Shown: positions 1 through 12,670 of the stretch, piece by piece
Position numbering within the stretch: position 1 is the stretch's first letter
How the letters are laid out: each line of letters opens with the position of its first letter
NCBI GenBank assembly: GCA_022702545.1
Contig: JAHRBC010000001.1
Coordinates: 4,030,001-4,094,000 of the forward strand
Source of the DNA: Phycomyces nitens
Lineage: Eukaryota; Mucoromycota; Mucoromycetes; Mucorales; Phycomycetaceae
Direction: 5' to 3'
DNA: 64,000 bases
Translations under genes and position numbers: made by a program
Notes under the pieces: model-generated
What the model saw: only the letters and a program-made list of their open reading frames with translations
The model's database searches: none
What the model was told of the DNA's origin: nothing

Positions 1-52
1 AAGCTGGAGAAACAAAGATGAGCTTTTAAGCATCAACTGTGAAGAGAGGTTT

Positions 53-1578
53 TTGGAAAATTCTGAAGCTATAATATTAGTAAAGAAAGAGTTCTGCCAA
101 GTAGACGATGATGTTCTGGATGGATATATTGAAACAATTTCAGTTGAACAAGATACCCTGGATACAGAAAGAGAAAACAATCCTTCTGATAATACATATC
201 CTATAGTACTATACATTGACAAAAATGATTTCAGATGCTACACTTTGGATATTGACAATAGTTCTGATGGCCAATACCATAGAGAAACAGACTTGACTGA
301 CGAGTTAAATCCAAATGGAAATACTAGAAACAATCACCTAACCTACCTGGAAAAAACCAAAGTTCTGAAATGGCTTCCAGAATCCGAGTACCAAGAGCTT
401 CTTTCAATGTTAAACTTAAAACAATGCCAGTATCTGTATCATGTCATTGATCACATCAGAAACAACAATGACAACATTCTATCACATCAACTCAACTCTT
501 CTATACCATCGCAACCTTATGCACCCTTTTACCATTTTGTAACTGGAGGAGCAGGTACTGGAAAAAGTCTGCTGATAAAAGCTATATACCAATCTCTTGT
601 GCGTCAATTTGACAAAAGTAGAGAACAAGATATGAATACACTATTGGTATTCCTATGTGCTCCAACCAGAAAGGCAGCTTTTAATATCTCAGCACAAACT
701 CTACACAACACATTCAGTTTGCCTGTGACCCAACGTGCAAATGAAGGCCTCACTCAACTCTCTGCTGACGTCTCCCACTCAATGAGCATTTGCACTTCCA
801 GATTTGAACGTAATCATCATTGATGAAATTAGTATGGTAGGAGATACACTGTTTGGTTGGGTCAATCGAAGGCTTCGTGATATTTTTGATCCTTCAGTAC
901 CTTTTGGTGGAAAATCTGTAATTGTATTTGGCAATTTCTTACAGCTACCACCCATTGAAGACAGCCCTTTATACAGCACAAATCGTGCTAGGGACACCAA
1001 TCCGTTCCTATCTTTATTTGGATACAAGATATGAGATCTATTCAAAGTGCATAAATTAGAGGAGATTATGAGACAGAGGGATGATGCTCCATTTGCTACA
1101 ACATTGAACAATATGGCCATAGGAGCAATGACCGAAGCTGATATTGAGATCTTTCAAAGTCGAGTTGTCCAACTAAGTCCTGAAAACGCAGCTGATATAA
1201 ATAATAGAAAAATCACTATCCCACCCAGCATAATTAGCCAAGAAAGCACTTCTTCCACAGACACCAGTTCCAAGCCAGTATATCTTTTCAGTAGAAACTC
1301 ATTTGTTCAACAAACAAATCAGGATATACTGATGAGTTTAACCACAGAAGGTGCAATCTCAAAGGCATTTGACCGAATTATTGGACAGTGTAGGGATGGA
1401 AGTTCTATCCAACGACTCCTATACTCTGCTGATAATCACACAAAACAATCCGATATACAAGGTCTCATCAAAACACTTTTATTGAAGATCAGTGGAAAAT
1501 ATATGACAGCCAATATCAATCACTGCAAAAAATACCCAATTTCAACTCTGAATACATCAATTGAAACGAGGGGAGTAT
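53..1578 (+). pseudogene. PIF1-like DNA helicase fragment, frameshifted
   Basis: This is a broken piece of a superfamily 1B (PIF1/RRM3-like) helicase. The Walker A motif GGAGTGKS lies near 547-570 after a VTG lead, and the Walker B motif IIIDEISM lies near 813-836. A GNFLQLPPI motif, typical of PIF1 motif III, follows near 930-957. The reading frame changes between about 770 and 800, and an in-frame TGA sits at 1032-1034 where a Trp codon (TGG) would be expected. Downstream the homology runs through an LFSRNSFVQQTNQDIL stretch and stops at 1578; the C-terminal helicase motifs are absent. There is no ATG at the start, so the 5' end is also missing or out of the window. PIF1 proteins of this sort are carried by fungal Helitrons, but no Rep domain or Helitron end is visible, so a host-gene relic is also possible. 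Confidence 0.8.
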
Positions 1579-1580
1579 AG

Positions 1581-2347
1581 GTCTTGGATTAGCCCTTTTC
1601 TTGATTGCTCACTTTAGACAACGTTAAGAATATTTGGTAGTTCTATTGGATAGACATTAGAATATGTCTTTATTTTTGTTGATTATTCAACTACGATATT
1701 TTCTCTGTCTTTTGAAGGTCGCAAAATTAATATTCTTGGGGATGTTGAAGATAAATTATCAAATATGGGCAAGAGTGCGCAGCTGAGACTACTTGAAATA
1801 TATATTTAGTTAAAGTATATTTTAATGACGATGTACTTTGGTTAATGAAGAGTTGGAGAAATAGACATGATATCATATTATTAAAAGATGTATATACAAA
1901 ACAACTACTTGGTATATAGTTGTGACGAGGGCCAACACCCAAGTCATAAATCATTGCCATATTTGGCTGCCCCCATATAATCACTAAAGAACTCATTTGA
2001 ATAAAACTCAGTCTTCTTCCCACTAAATATTGCATATCAATTGGACAGTGCACATAAGAATTCTCACATAACCTAACCATAACAACCGATTCAGAAAGAT
2101 TATATTGTAACTGATCTCTAAGACTATCCAAAGAGCCATATGCCAATAGGTTTAAAGAGAGACGTTCTGTATCATATTTGATACATGGTGCCTTCTGCCA
2201 GAAACTCAACAACAGAAAGAATATCATGACTCTCAGAGAAAGGGATCACTACTTCTACAACTCATCACTGTAAACCAACCTATATCCCTCAAAATTCCAC
2301 CAAAAAAAGAGTCAAAGAGTTATTCTAGAGAGCAACTAGTGATACTA
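1581..2347. other. Intergenic stretch; possible retrotransposon leader or LTR
   Basis: I see no convincing gene here. A 166-codon minus-strand open frame (2227-1727) has no recognisable motif. A TGTGACGAGGG sequence near 1920 has the TG start expected of a Ty3-type LTR, and the segment lies directly upstream of gag. Its partner LTR is not in the window, so this cannot be confirmed. No primer-binding site was recognised. Confidence 0.3.
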
Positions 2348-5300
2348 ATGACAAAACCCCCTGTGTTTCACAAGTTGGACGGTGCCACCAGATGGCTCCC
2401 GCAGTTCGAGGCATACATGCGCACAAGCCGCCTCACTACTGACCAGGACAAACTGGACATGGTACTTCAGACCCTCAAATCAACTCACCAGCGATGGTTC
2501 ATCCGTCAGGAATTCAAGACCTGGGGAGAGTTTAAAACTGCTTTTAAAGAAAGATACAACCCCAAAAGAAAGGACTGGGATTCGCTCCAAAAGATCATCA
2601 AAGCCAAACAGAAAAGAAGAGAGTCAGTCAGAGAGTACAGTGATCGATTCCAAGAATTAATCGGAGATTCAAGGGAAGGAAACCGTAAGGACAAGAAAGA
2701 CAAAAGACAAGGAGGAGAGAACCGGATCAATGAGCTGGTCGATAGAATGGACAAGATGCAGATATTCTTAGAGGAACACCTCAAGAATCCACCCCGTCGA
2801 AGTGTCTGCAATAACTGTCAAGAAGAAGGGCATGATGCGGCAGTCTGCAAGAAAGCTTGCAAGATCTGTAAGGGTAGTGAAGAACCTACCAACCATCTAT
2901 TCTTTAAATGTCCAAGGAAGGGCAAGCGCGGGAACACTCAAGGAGCAATGCTCGCCATGGAAGAAGATGCCTAACAGGAGGAGGGGTCAGACCAAGAAGT
3001 CAAGCCAGCCTTAGTAAAGAGGGACCTGGGTAGTAGGTCCACTGAGCACACCAAATCCCAACCTGGAGGCAATAAGCGCATCCGAATCCAAGACTTGTTA
3101 CAAGAGGAGGGCGAACCCATGGAAGGAATACAACACCACCAACCCAAAGGAGATAAGGAGGCCCTAGGGCTTGCGGGAGACCTACTCAATCAACAAATCT
3201 ACTGATTGTCCATGGCGCAGATAGCCCAGCTCTCGCCAACCACTAGGTCCGACCTCAGGCGCAAGCTGGTGCAACCAAGGAAAAATAGGAGCCGCAAGAG
3301 AGACAAAGCAGGAGCTATGCTGGCTACGCAAGATACTACTGGGAATGGAGCACCCCGAGTGCAAGCCAAAATCAATGGAAAAAGAGTAAATGCCATTCTG
3401 GATAGAGGATTGACTTCATGCATCCTGAGCCTACAACTAGCAAGAGAGGTGGGAATCATAGACCTGGCGCCCACAACCATGGTGCACGTGATGGCTGATG
3501 AGAGAAAAGTCAAATCACTGGAAATTGCAAATGACCTGGTGCTGAAAATTGGCGAGTTAGCCCCCATTGTGGTGGATGCCATCTGTTTTGACATACTGGA
3601 CTATGAACTTTTGGTTGGAAGAAAAGCCATGAATAAGCTGGGAGTTGTTACAGACTGGGCCACCCACGTTTAGCAAGGACAAGGGAGAGAGGGCAATGTT
3701 ATCCCCCTCAAGGTAACCTACCCAAGTCTGCAACCAGAAAAGAAGATAGTAGTGGAAGTAACAGAGACTGAATACTCCACGGAAGAGTCAGGAGAGAGCT
3801 CTTACTTGATACTGTCGGTGGAAGGAGAAGAGACGAGTGATAAAGCAGAAGAATTTGCAGTAGAAGAAGGGTCAGAGGACAAGGATCTGTGTTGACTGGA
3901 GGAAGCCCTGATGAACAGTTTAGGAGGAGCAGATCTGGGCCGACAGGACAAGGAAGACTTAAAAGCCCTAGTATTTGAATATAAAGATGTATTTGGAATG
4001 AACTACTACGATCTCACCCAAACTAGTATCATCAAACTGCACATGGATACCAGGGATGCCAGGCCGGTAATGAAAAGGCCTAATCACTATATGTCCTTCG
4101 CAGAATGGGAAATGCTTAAGGCGGAACTGGACACAATGCTTAAGCATGGAATAGTGATGCCAGCAACCCATGCCCCAGATCGTAAAGGAGAAAGTAGCAG
4201 GGGCTGGTCATTTCCGGCACTATATGTTAAAAAGAAGGATGGGGAACAATGCCTATGCGTCCAATTCCAAGACTTGAACAAGGTCACAGTTAAAGACCCT
4301 TGGCCGCTACCCTTGATAGGAGACGTCCTAGATTCTTTCCAGGGAGCCAAGTACTTCACCACACTGGACTTACTCAAAGGCTTTAATCAGATACCAGTGG
4401 CAGACGATTTCATTCCAAAACTGACCATGGCCACGCCCTGGGGAAACTTTTCATATCGCGCAATGCCTTTTGGAATAGTCAATGGCCCTGCCACATTCTC
4501 ACGGGCCATCTATTTGGCAATGTCTGAGCTATCAGAATTTGTCTCAACCTATATCGATGACCTCACGGTATACTCCAAGACCTTTGCCAATCACCTCAAC
4601 CATCTCAGAAGGGTCTTCCAAAAATTACGAGAAGTAAAGATGAAGCTCAAACCAACCAAATGTTTTTTTGCAAGACAGGAAGTGGATGTACTGGGATTCA
4701 CAGTTAACCGCAATGGCGTGAGCCCAGTGACTAGCAAGATCAACAAGATCCAAGATTTCCCGGTGCCAAGAAACAAGACAGACATAAGGGCTTTTGTGAA
4801 TCTCGTGGGCTACTACCACAAGCATGTACATGGATTTGGAGAATTGGCAGCCCCGTTAAATGCACACCTCAAACACAAGACACCATTCACCTGGGGGGGG
4901 GAGTCACAAAAGGTTGCGTTTGAACAACTGAAACAAGCCCTTCAGAACGCTTGTACACTGAAGTTCCTGGATTCACTACAGCCATATACCCTATATACTG
5001 ACGCGTCTGAGGCAGGCTTAGGGGCTGTATTAACACAAAATGATGCAGACTGGGGAGGAGAGGAAAGACCAGTTTGCTTTATTTCACGAAAAATGCAAGG
5101 AGCGGAGGTGAACTACCCTACAATTGAAAAGGAACTACTGGCAGTGGTCTACAGCTTCAAGAAACTGAGAAAGTACATCTTGGACAAACCGTTCTGTTTG
5201 TGCACTGATAACATGGCCGTCCGGTACTTGTTCCTCAAGGCAGAGCCTAGTTCCAGGTTGCAAAGGTGGGTTATGGCTATCCAGGATTTCCAGTTCACCG

Positions 5301-5461
5301 TAAAACATATCCCAGGAAAAAGTAATGTGGTGTCCAATGTCCTGTCCTGATATCCACCCAGGACCAAGGAGGCTGATGAGGAAGAGGAGGTCTTCGACGG
5401 GTTGTTCCCTACCTGGTGGATAGGAGAAGAGCAGGAGAGGTATGAGGAAGAATTGGAAGCA
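2348..5461 (+). pseudogene. Ty3/gypsy-type Gag-Pol, one frame with five stop codons, truncated
   Basis: This is the polyprotein of an LTR retrotransposon, with Gag and Pol in one continuous frame from the ATG at 2348. Gag has a retrotransposon-Gag core (about residues 10-115) and a zinc knuckle CNNCQEEGHDAAVC near 2812-2853, with a second Cys-rich stretch after it. A pepsin-like protease follows near 3355-3600, but its catalytic triplet reads DRG where DSG or DTG is usual. Reverse transcriptase (about 3960-4830) has the YIDD catalytic motif near 4550. RNase H has YTDASEAGLGAVL near 4993 and TDN near 5203. In-frame stops lie at 2972, 3203, 3671, 3893 and 5348; each can be explained by one C-to-T change in CAA, CAG or CGA. 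The frame stays open past the last stop until element B1 cuts it at 5462. Integrase and the 3' LTR are not present in the window. Confidence 0.92.
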
Positions 5462-6501
5462 ACACTACGGTGGAAAAAACGGTAGCTAACTACCGTTTTG
5501 GTAGCATTACTACCATTTTTTCCCACAAAAAAAAATGGTAGTAAAGACTCTGTATAAGGCGATTTCGGTAGCTGTTACCGTTTTTTTAGTGCGAAAAAAA
5601 GGGTAGTTATGAGGCAGGAATAGGCACAGCTACCGTTTTTTTTATCCAACCAAAATCGTTTCTTTATATACTATAGCCTCTCTTTTATATTACTTTATAT
5701 ACTAGCACCCATCCTTTTTTTACTGCCATTTATTTGAAATAATGGTTTATTTTTTATTATAATTTCGATTTATTTCAAATAATATTAAAATATATATAAT
5801 AATAATATAGAAACATACCAAAAGCAAATACTATTTAATATTATAAAACGTATATGGTACAAACCTTTTACTCAATTTATACACGATGCCAACAACATGT
5901 TGTTATGACTTGGAAGGCCTTTGGTCTTCATCAATTGCTATAAAGATATTGTGGTCAGAGAATGAAGCAATCAAATAAACCGAGCATATTGTTTTGGATA
6001 GCATACCAGTATATATTGTGCTTGTTAATCAGTATACCAAGCATCTCTTGAATTAATGCCACTATATGAAACGTACAGATGTAAATACTAGATGCAGTAG
6101 AAGGAGAATAGAGAATGCGCAATATGATTAATTAAAGAGTGTAAACATATTATAATATTCTTACCATAGAAAATATATTACTGTAAAGTCAGCTCATAAG
6201 ATTTAAAACTAATTCAAATATAATAGTAGTTGGCAGAATGAGTATATCATTAAGAAAACAATATGCATATTCTACAGAGATTCCCAGGTGGGGAGGTGGG
6301 GAACAACAAACTTTAGTGTAATATAGCTGTAAAAAGTTTTCACCTTTTTTTAGTGTCTGAAAAATTATGAGATGAGTGTTTCATTCCTTGATTAAAGATA
6401 GCAGAGCTGAAGATGTGGTATACAAGATTCCAATCGGATGTTTATGTCATTGACAACCTTACATAAGGGAGGGTCATTTAGTTTTACTTCAAAAAAGTAG
6501 A
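5462..6501. mobile_element. Element B1, left part (CACTACGG-ended, non-autonomous)
   Basis: The segment starts with CACTACGGTGGAAAAAACGG directly inside the retrotransposon and is nearly identical to the left end of B2 at 15901. The first 180 bases are rich in inverted ACGGTAG/CTACCGT subterminal motifs, as expected for binding sites of a CACTA accessory protein. No coding potential is seen in its 1.04 kb. It stops at 6501 because A1 inserted there, and resumes at 12671. Relative to B2 it has one copy of a 159-bp unit that B2 carries twice. Confidence 0.9.
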
Positions 6502-7996
6502 CACTGCAAAAAAATGTACGATTCCCAGATGTGATAGTAAGTGAAATCCCAAGGCAAATAAATAAAAAATCCTAGAATTAAATAGAAATATTACTCTCCA
6601 GATATGAATGACAAGTCATATGAGATGTTGCAGTAATTCGGCAGATATAATGCTCTAGTTTTGGGCATGTCGGCTCATTAACCTCAAGGAGGTACAGAAT
6701 TGTAACTGAAAGTGTATATTTTATCTCTTTTCAGTATAACGTTACATGGATTATTATTTCAAGGTCAATAATAAGATCTATTTTTGACAGATCAAGATTC
6801 AACTTTCATTACTTTCCCTTGTCTATCCATTCAACTATCTTCCACCAGACGTGTATTTATTGGCTGTTTAATATTTTTGAGGCTTTGAATACTTTCAATT
6901 GGTAATTTATTATATACTTCTTTATAATAGATTATGGCAAATAGTTTACGAATATGTTTTTATTGATAAAATTTTTTCTCATAATATACAGCCTAGTAAT
7001 TTGGTCTGGATTCATGGCTATAGCTATATTCACGGTATACTTATGTTTACCTTTTTAAAACATGGGTCGAGAGCATGGCTGACTCTTTAACTACTGCTTT
7101 AAATGGCTGAAGTGGTTGACAGAACAGAGTAGATGCTCCATATCTTGAGAGCAAATTTTCAGGCATACCAAACAGTATTTCATGATAGATAATGATATAG
7201 CCATCAAAAAATGTGTACGTGTAATAGAAAAGATATCTATATTTTCTGTTAGAAAAGTAATAGGAATGACTGATTACTTACCAAGACAAACTGGTTTGTT
7301 GGGTATTCCATATCTTTGTTAAAACGTGGCAATTTTGTTTAATATAAAGAGCTGATAGTAAAGACAGAATATATTAGTATTAATAGTGATAAAATATTCA
7401 AACATACCAAGTACATTCCCTCCATTCAACTTCATCATTGTCATCTTTGGCCATTGCAATTGAAAGGAGTTGTTTTTGAATCTACAAGATGAAGATTACT
7501 GATTAGCAACAGCAATAAAAAATAGTGCGCCTATTTACGTTTTTCTTGTGTAAGCATGAATAAAAGTGACTATAGGACATCTTTTAGATAATTGAAAAAA
7601 TGTTAAAGGTTGTTTTTAATTGCGTGAAAAATTTTTAAATACTTACCAGAGAGTATAAAAGAAGCAAAAAGAAAAAAGAAAGAGAAAAAGGGAAAATTGG
7701 GAAAAAAGAATCCATATGCATTTTTAGATTATAGTAAGCCCTAATAAATTATGAGAATAATGGGATTATGAAAACTGTGTGTCCACAAATTCATTTTATT
7801 TTGCTGTACTCCGAAAATATACTTTTTTCAATATATAAATATAGTTTTTTTGACAAGTAATATTATTGTTCTTACCTGACACTACACCCACTACTACAGC
7901 TTATTATGTAAGTCTATATATTCAAGGATATATATAATAAAAATATATTAATCTATGTATTATTATTATTTTATTTTAAAAATATTTATTTAGAAA
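6502..7996. other. A1 tail region, no protein gene seen
   Basis: About 1.5 kb of AT-rich sequence lies between the A1 terminus and the start of gene 2. No open frame is convincing. Several minus-strand splice-donor-like sites (plus-strand CTTAC near 7281 and 7647) are spaced as in the spliced tail unit of A2, A5 and A6, so a transcript running toward the terminus is possible. Sequence identity to those tails is not obvious by eye. Confidence 0.4.
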
Positions 7997-9228
7997 ATGT
8001 CCCCAACCCAAGCAAACTCAGGACGCAAAGCCAGAGCAAATCCAGCTGCTCCAATTGACCGTGTTGTTGCTGGTCGTATCAGCCAGCGTGAGATTATGCC
8101 TAGATCTCCTAGTACTGGTGAGGGAAGTAGCCAAGGCAGGACAGAAATGGCCGCTATCCTTGAAGACTTGAGGTTCCTCAAGTCCAGAATGGGAATGGTC
8201 TATGACATTGCTGGCAAGACCAACAAGACCATGAGTACACTCATGGAAGCCCATGCCAGTAGTGTCCAGAGCCAGCTCCCTCTTGGCCAAGCTGGTTCTG
8301 TTGGAATGGTTCCTTCTGTTGGCCCCTCCAGCTCAATTAGTCCCAGTGATATGCGCGCGATTGTCTTGGTATGAATATTATTATTGTTTTGTAAAAAAAT
8401 ATTTTGTCACAAATTATATCCAGGAACTTATTGAGAATAAGATGTGGAAGAAAGACCTTGACTCCGAAGATCCAGCTCTGATTGCTGAGAACAAAGGCAA
8501 GCAGAAATGGAATAAGGATGAGAGGATTGACCACCCAGACAATGTCAGGGTCATTAACTACATGAGAGACTACATTCTCTCACAGCCTCGTGCTGCTGGT
8601 TTTTGGCCTGGCATGGTAGTGCAAAAACTAAAAAATAATTATAAGTACTACCATCGCGTTGCAAAGATGACTGAAGAGCAGTCTATTGCAAAGAAGAAAA
8701 AGGTTCGGGCCAACAGCAGGCTCGTCGAGGTTAGTATAAAGACAATATGATATTTTTGACTTAATCTGAAAATTTTTCTAGATCCACTCGCGCAGGGTGG
8801 CGGTCTACAAGCATCACTGGAGGGCAATTGATGAGGAGATGGGCCATAAGCCTGAAAACTCTGAGGAGATGGCCTATCTCCATGTCCTCCAAAAGGATGT
8901 GATGTCTGATGGTGAGTCGGGCATGGAAGACATTGCACCTGGTATCACCATGCGTGTTCTCCATGTTGCTCGTCCCAGCTGGAGAAGCAATGAGGTAATT
9001 AATATTTTGTAGAGTGATGTGCTGAGTGCTGATAAAAGACTGATAAATTTAATATAGTTGAACCGGCTTCTGGAGGTCATTGGCTGTTTTTCAAGAGAGG
9101 ATGATCTGAAACGGTCTGGACCAAAGACAAAGACAAGAATGCCCAGACAGCAAACATCAGTCAAGGAGATTCCTGCCCCAAGTCACCTGACTTTGAATTT
9201 GCCTGTCTGGACATTCAAAAATGAATAA
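7997..9228 (+). CDS. CACTA-like element gene 2 (A1), accessory protein of unknown function
   Basis: I do not recognise this protein. It has four exons at 7997-8368, 8424-8729, 8782-8994 and 9058-9228. All three introns are phase 0 and the product is 353 aa. Exon 1 encodes a polar, Pro/Ser-rich N-terminus. Exon 2 (102 codons) encodes a charged segment with the Lys/Arg-rich end AKKKKVRANSR. Exon 3 carries the most conserved signature, DVMSDGES followed by RPSWRSNE. Exon 4 is a short C-terminal segment. Homologous genes occupy the same place in A2-A6 and D. Position and the paired transposase suggest an accessory DNA-binding or regulatory role like plant TnpA, but no similarity to TnpA is visible. 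The frame is intact. Confidence 0.85.
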
Positions 9229-9323
9229 ATCTTTGTTTTTGTCTTTTTTACTTTTTAAACACATGATTCGCAAAACAACCTATAAAATTATAATTAAAAC
9301 CAAGAGAGATAAGATAAATATAT

Positions 9324-12300
9324 TTAGGCAGAAACCTTTCTAGGCAAGGGGACAACTAGTTTTTTGTTAATATTACTACTAGATTTATAATCCACAATTG
9401 CAACAGGCAGGAGAATCCGATGGACAGGAAGAATGCTTTGAAAGTCAAGAGCTGAAAATTCGTCCTTGTGAATCTCAATGCCTTCAGCCTCTCTGGTGGT
9501 GTCTGACGTAGTTTTGAACCAGTTCACAAAAGCAAAGGTGTGTTGACTGTTATAGGCATTTCCACAATGTGAAGAAGAAACAGCAGGGCTAAATGCGTGA
9601 ACAAATAGATACTGAATCTCTCCAACATACGCGTACACTGCCTCGGTCTTTTCCTCAACAAATAATGCTTGGATGTATGATCCTTTTTGATTTCTACCAC
9701 TCCTTCCTTTGAACATCTGGCCTAGAATACTGACAGACTTGAGCATTTCGATCCAGTCATTGACAAAAGCAGAGGAAGCCATGGTGTCATTACAGCCTTT
9801 GATGGACCTGTCATTGTAGGCAACCTGGTAATATTCCACCAAACAGTCATATTCTGCCCTACTCATCATACTCATGGGCTTCTTTTTCAATGGGAGTGTT
9901 GATGGTGGCAAAGGCTCGTTACCATATACTGTTATCAATGGATTTTCAGCATATTCAACAAAATCAGGCAATGAGAAGGTAGAGAAATAATGAGAATGTG
10001 CTGGCGTGGATATAGTGTCTGGGGTATTGGTAAACATGCAAAAGATATCTGACAAATGATATCCATTGGCTGTGCTCAGAAACCCACGAACAAAATCTGC
10101 CTTTCGTGTATCCTCAACAAAGCTTCTCATGTATGTGGCCTCAAATCCACCTTTCCTGTTCGTGTTGATGTTTTTGAGGATACTGTTGTACCTCTCAAAA
10201 CCAAAAAGCCAGTAGCCATAAACCGGACCAAAGTCCAGAACCGTTTCACGAAGGTGAAGATGGAGGTGCATGTTGGGAGAGAGGAGGTCAGACTCATATA
10301 ATTGCTCGCAACCTTTGCCAAACTGCTCCAGATTGCGATGCGCTTCCTCAATATCGTCCTCAGAGATACTTGGCTTGGTAAAAAAACGGCAGGCATTTAC
10401 AAAAAACATCCAATTTTTGAACATTGGCAGTGGCAGCACGTTCTTCAATACCACGGGAGAGTATACCAAACACCACGACTTCCACTCATCAGCTTTCATG
10501 AAGGGGAACCCCTTTGCAATCTTTGTCTTTAATGGAGTATAATCTGGCGGCAACACCATCTTTTCCACCATCTTCTGCATGGCAACGAGACTCTTATCGT
10601 TGATTACTCCATCTGCAACCCATCTCTCCATCATCCTCTTGGCAGTGCCTAAGAAGAGATTGTGCATTGGATCAATGATCGTGCAGCGGACAACGTCAAA
10701 GTACTGGAGATGATGCAGTTCGGACCAGCAAACACCACTGGCAACTTCAAGGCGCTGCCTCTCAGCTTGAGTGGCTGCATTTCTCCAGACCTCAGCATCC
10801 TTACGATTATCATTCTTAGTGCGAAGGAGCCACTTTGAGAAATCAAATCCAGAATAATCAACAGAGTTCATTCCAGCTAACCGATTGAACCGACGATTAC
10901 ACTTATGACAAGCATTTGTACTTGTATGGGATGTGAACCCACATACTTTCCTTGCGGCAGGGATGTCACAAGCGACCAGGAAAAGAGCGGCACGGACAGT
11001 TGCACCAGATGGGCATTGATGAGTCTTCATTCTGATTCCTTTATAGAGATCCTCCAACTCATTGACCAGTGGTTTGAGATAGTGATTTATTTCTGAGGTT
11101 TTTGCTTCTCTGGGCCCAGGCATCAAACCAATGAGGATGATATTTTCCTTCTTGAATCTGACATCACGAGGAAGGTTGTTGACAGCAAGGTAGATGGCAC
11201 CACAAGAATACGTGACACCATCAAATGGTTGGAACCAGTCAATGTTTAATGTCAGCATAAGAGAGTGCTCGCTGTCAACAAAGGGGATTCCATTCACATC
11301 AGGCAACTCGTTCCACATCGCGCCATCATATATATCAAACATAGTCTTTTCCACCTTGGGACCACGATTCCAAGAGTTGATCTGTGATTCAAAATCAGGC
11401 CGAGAAAAGAGTGTTTGGATAGAGTGTTTGATTGACTGGTAGATATACAATTTTTTTGGGACAGATGACAAATTGGACTTGAACAAGCCATGGCCACACA
11501 AGGCGGTGTTTTCAAACTTGTCAAATGTACAGAAAAGAGGTGCACCATCGTTCTCGTAAATGCTGTGACATTCACCACATGCAACATACTTCTTGATTCC
11601 CTTTGTCAATGCATTCATTCCTGCCATACTTTTGAGACCAGAGACACTTGATGGGACTCGGAAAGAATCGCCAAAAAAATCCAGGATCTTGTTCACGATT
11701 GCAATCAAGATAATCGCGCCTTCATTGACAACGTAAAAGGAAATGAACAGGGCAAGAGCCTTGACTATAAAGCCGTGAATGAAACTCAATTCTGAGTTGA
11801 ATTCTAGAAACATATTAATCAAAAAAAGCATATTAATATATAATATTTATATAGATAGAGTGATTATCAGCTCAGATACTATACAGACCTTCATCATCAT
11901 TCATCTCGTCTTCACTTTCACTGTCAGAGTCAGAGTCAGAGTCACCAACTGAGCTACATTCATCCTCTGCACCAAAAATGGCATCGGACTCAGAGAGACG
12001 TAGGTTTCTAATGGGTTCTTGTACCCCTCATATTCTTCAACGCCGTTTTCCAAGTCTGCCCAGGTGTAAAAAAATTAATTTAATAAAAAAACAATAAAAT
12101 TTTAAGAAATCCTTACCACCAGACTCAAAATCCATGGCCTCTACATTGTCTACGGCCTCAAAGTATTGCTCTTCAGTATCAACAATTTCCATTACTATTT
12201 AATTCAAAAATGTATTTATTATTAATTAAATAATTTTCAAATTAAAATATAAAATATATCTTACATATACCACCGAAAAAACTGTTTTTGGCATCTTCTT

Positions 12301-12415
12301 TAAGCATATGACGCTTAAATGTTTGAGCTGTGAGAAAATCAAATCCACCCTCTTTGTTCTTGCAAATAGAACATCTACATTCTTTTGTTCTTGTAGATTT
12401 ACGGATAGGAGCCAT
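9324..12415 (-). CDS. Tnp2-type CACTA-like transposase (A1), one frame slip in an N-terminal exon
   Basis: This is gene 1 of A1. Exons are 12415-12265 (MAPIRKSTRTKECRCSICKN, a Cys-x-Cys-x2-Cys...His finger), 12194-12117, 12055-11889 (acidic) and 11803-9324 (transposase core). The core has TLNIDWFQPFDGVTYSCGAI, the LVACDIPAARK segment, DPMHNLFLGTAKRM and LHLHLRETVLDFGPVYGYW. These are hallmarks of the Tnp2 family, which cuts and pastes CACTA-type elements with a DDE nuclease fold. A C-terminal region after GNEPLPPS contains QIQYLFVHAF-like and ILPVHRILL motifs. The frame in the acidic exon breaks at the CCCC run 12024-12027; one more C would keep the acidic frame and the downstream phase. The large exon (about 826 codons) is uninterrupted. 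Confidence 0.9.
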
Positions 12416-12670
12416 TGTTTAATAAATAATTGAAATGTTTTGGTTTAACAGTAAAGAAGATATATTCAGGTACAGTTTATTTGATATACTTTGAGTTTAA
12501 TAATTATTTTTTTCATGCTACACAATCGCCTACACCCAATAAAATCCATCAAAAATATTTTTTCTCTCTGAACTCACAAAAAAGGGCCTGAGCTAGAAAA
12601 TTGACCTTTATATCCCATACCTACTGTATCAACTACACATATGGGAATCGGGGGTATTTTTGCAGTGAGA

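Larger units (their letters stand above)
6502..12667 (-). mobile_element. Element A1, complete CACTA-like transposon
   Basis: A1 is 6,166 bp with imperfect terminal inverted repeats of about 32 bp. Both ends begin CACTGCAAAAA and share a GATTCCCA block and an ATGTG block. It is flanked by the 3-bp duplication AGA (6499-6501 and 12668-12670). The empty site is visible in B2, where a single AGA occurs at the equivalent position near 17095. It carries gene 2 on the plus strand (7997-9228) convergent with the transposase gene on the minus strand (12415-9324). A noncoding tail of about 1.5 kb follows gene 2's start. Confidence 0.95.

Noticed and set aside
53..1578. Intact Helitron
   Set aside because: Only a broken PIF1-like domain is visible. 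There is no Rep domain, no TC start and no CTRR hairpin end that I can point to.
1727..2227. Minus-strand open frame of 166 codons beside the retrotransposon
   Set aside because: No recognisable domain, odd composition, and it overlaps the likely LTR or leader of the Ty3 copy.
2348..5461. Complete LTR retrotransposon
   Set aside because: Integrase and the 3' LTR are missing after the B1 insertion and the 5' LTR is not confirmed.
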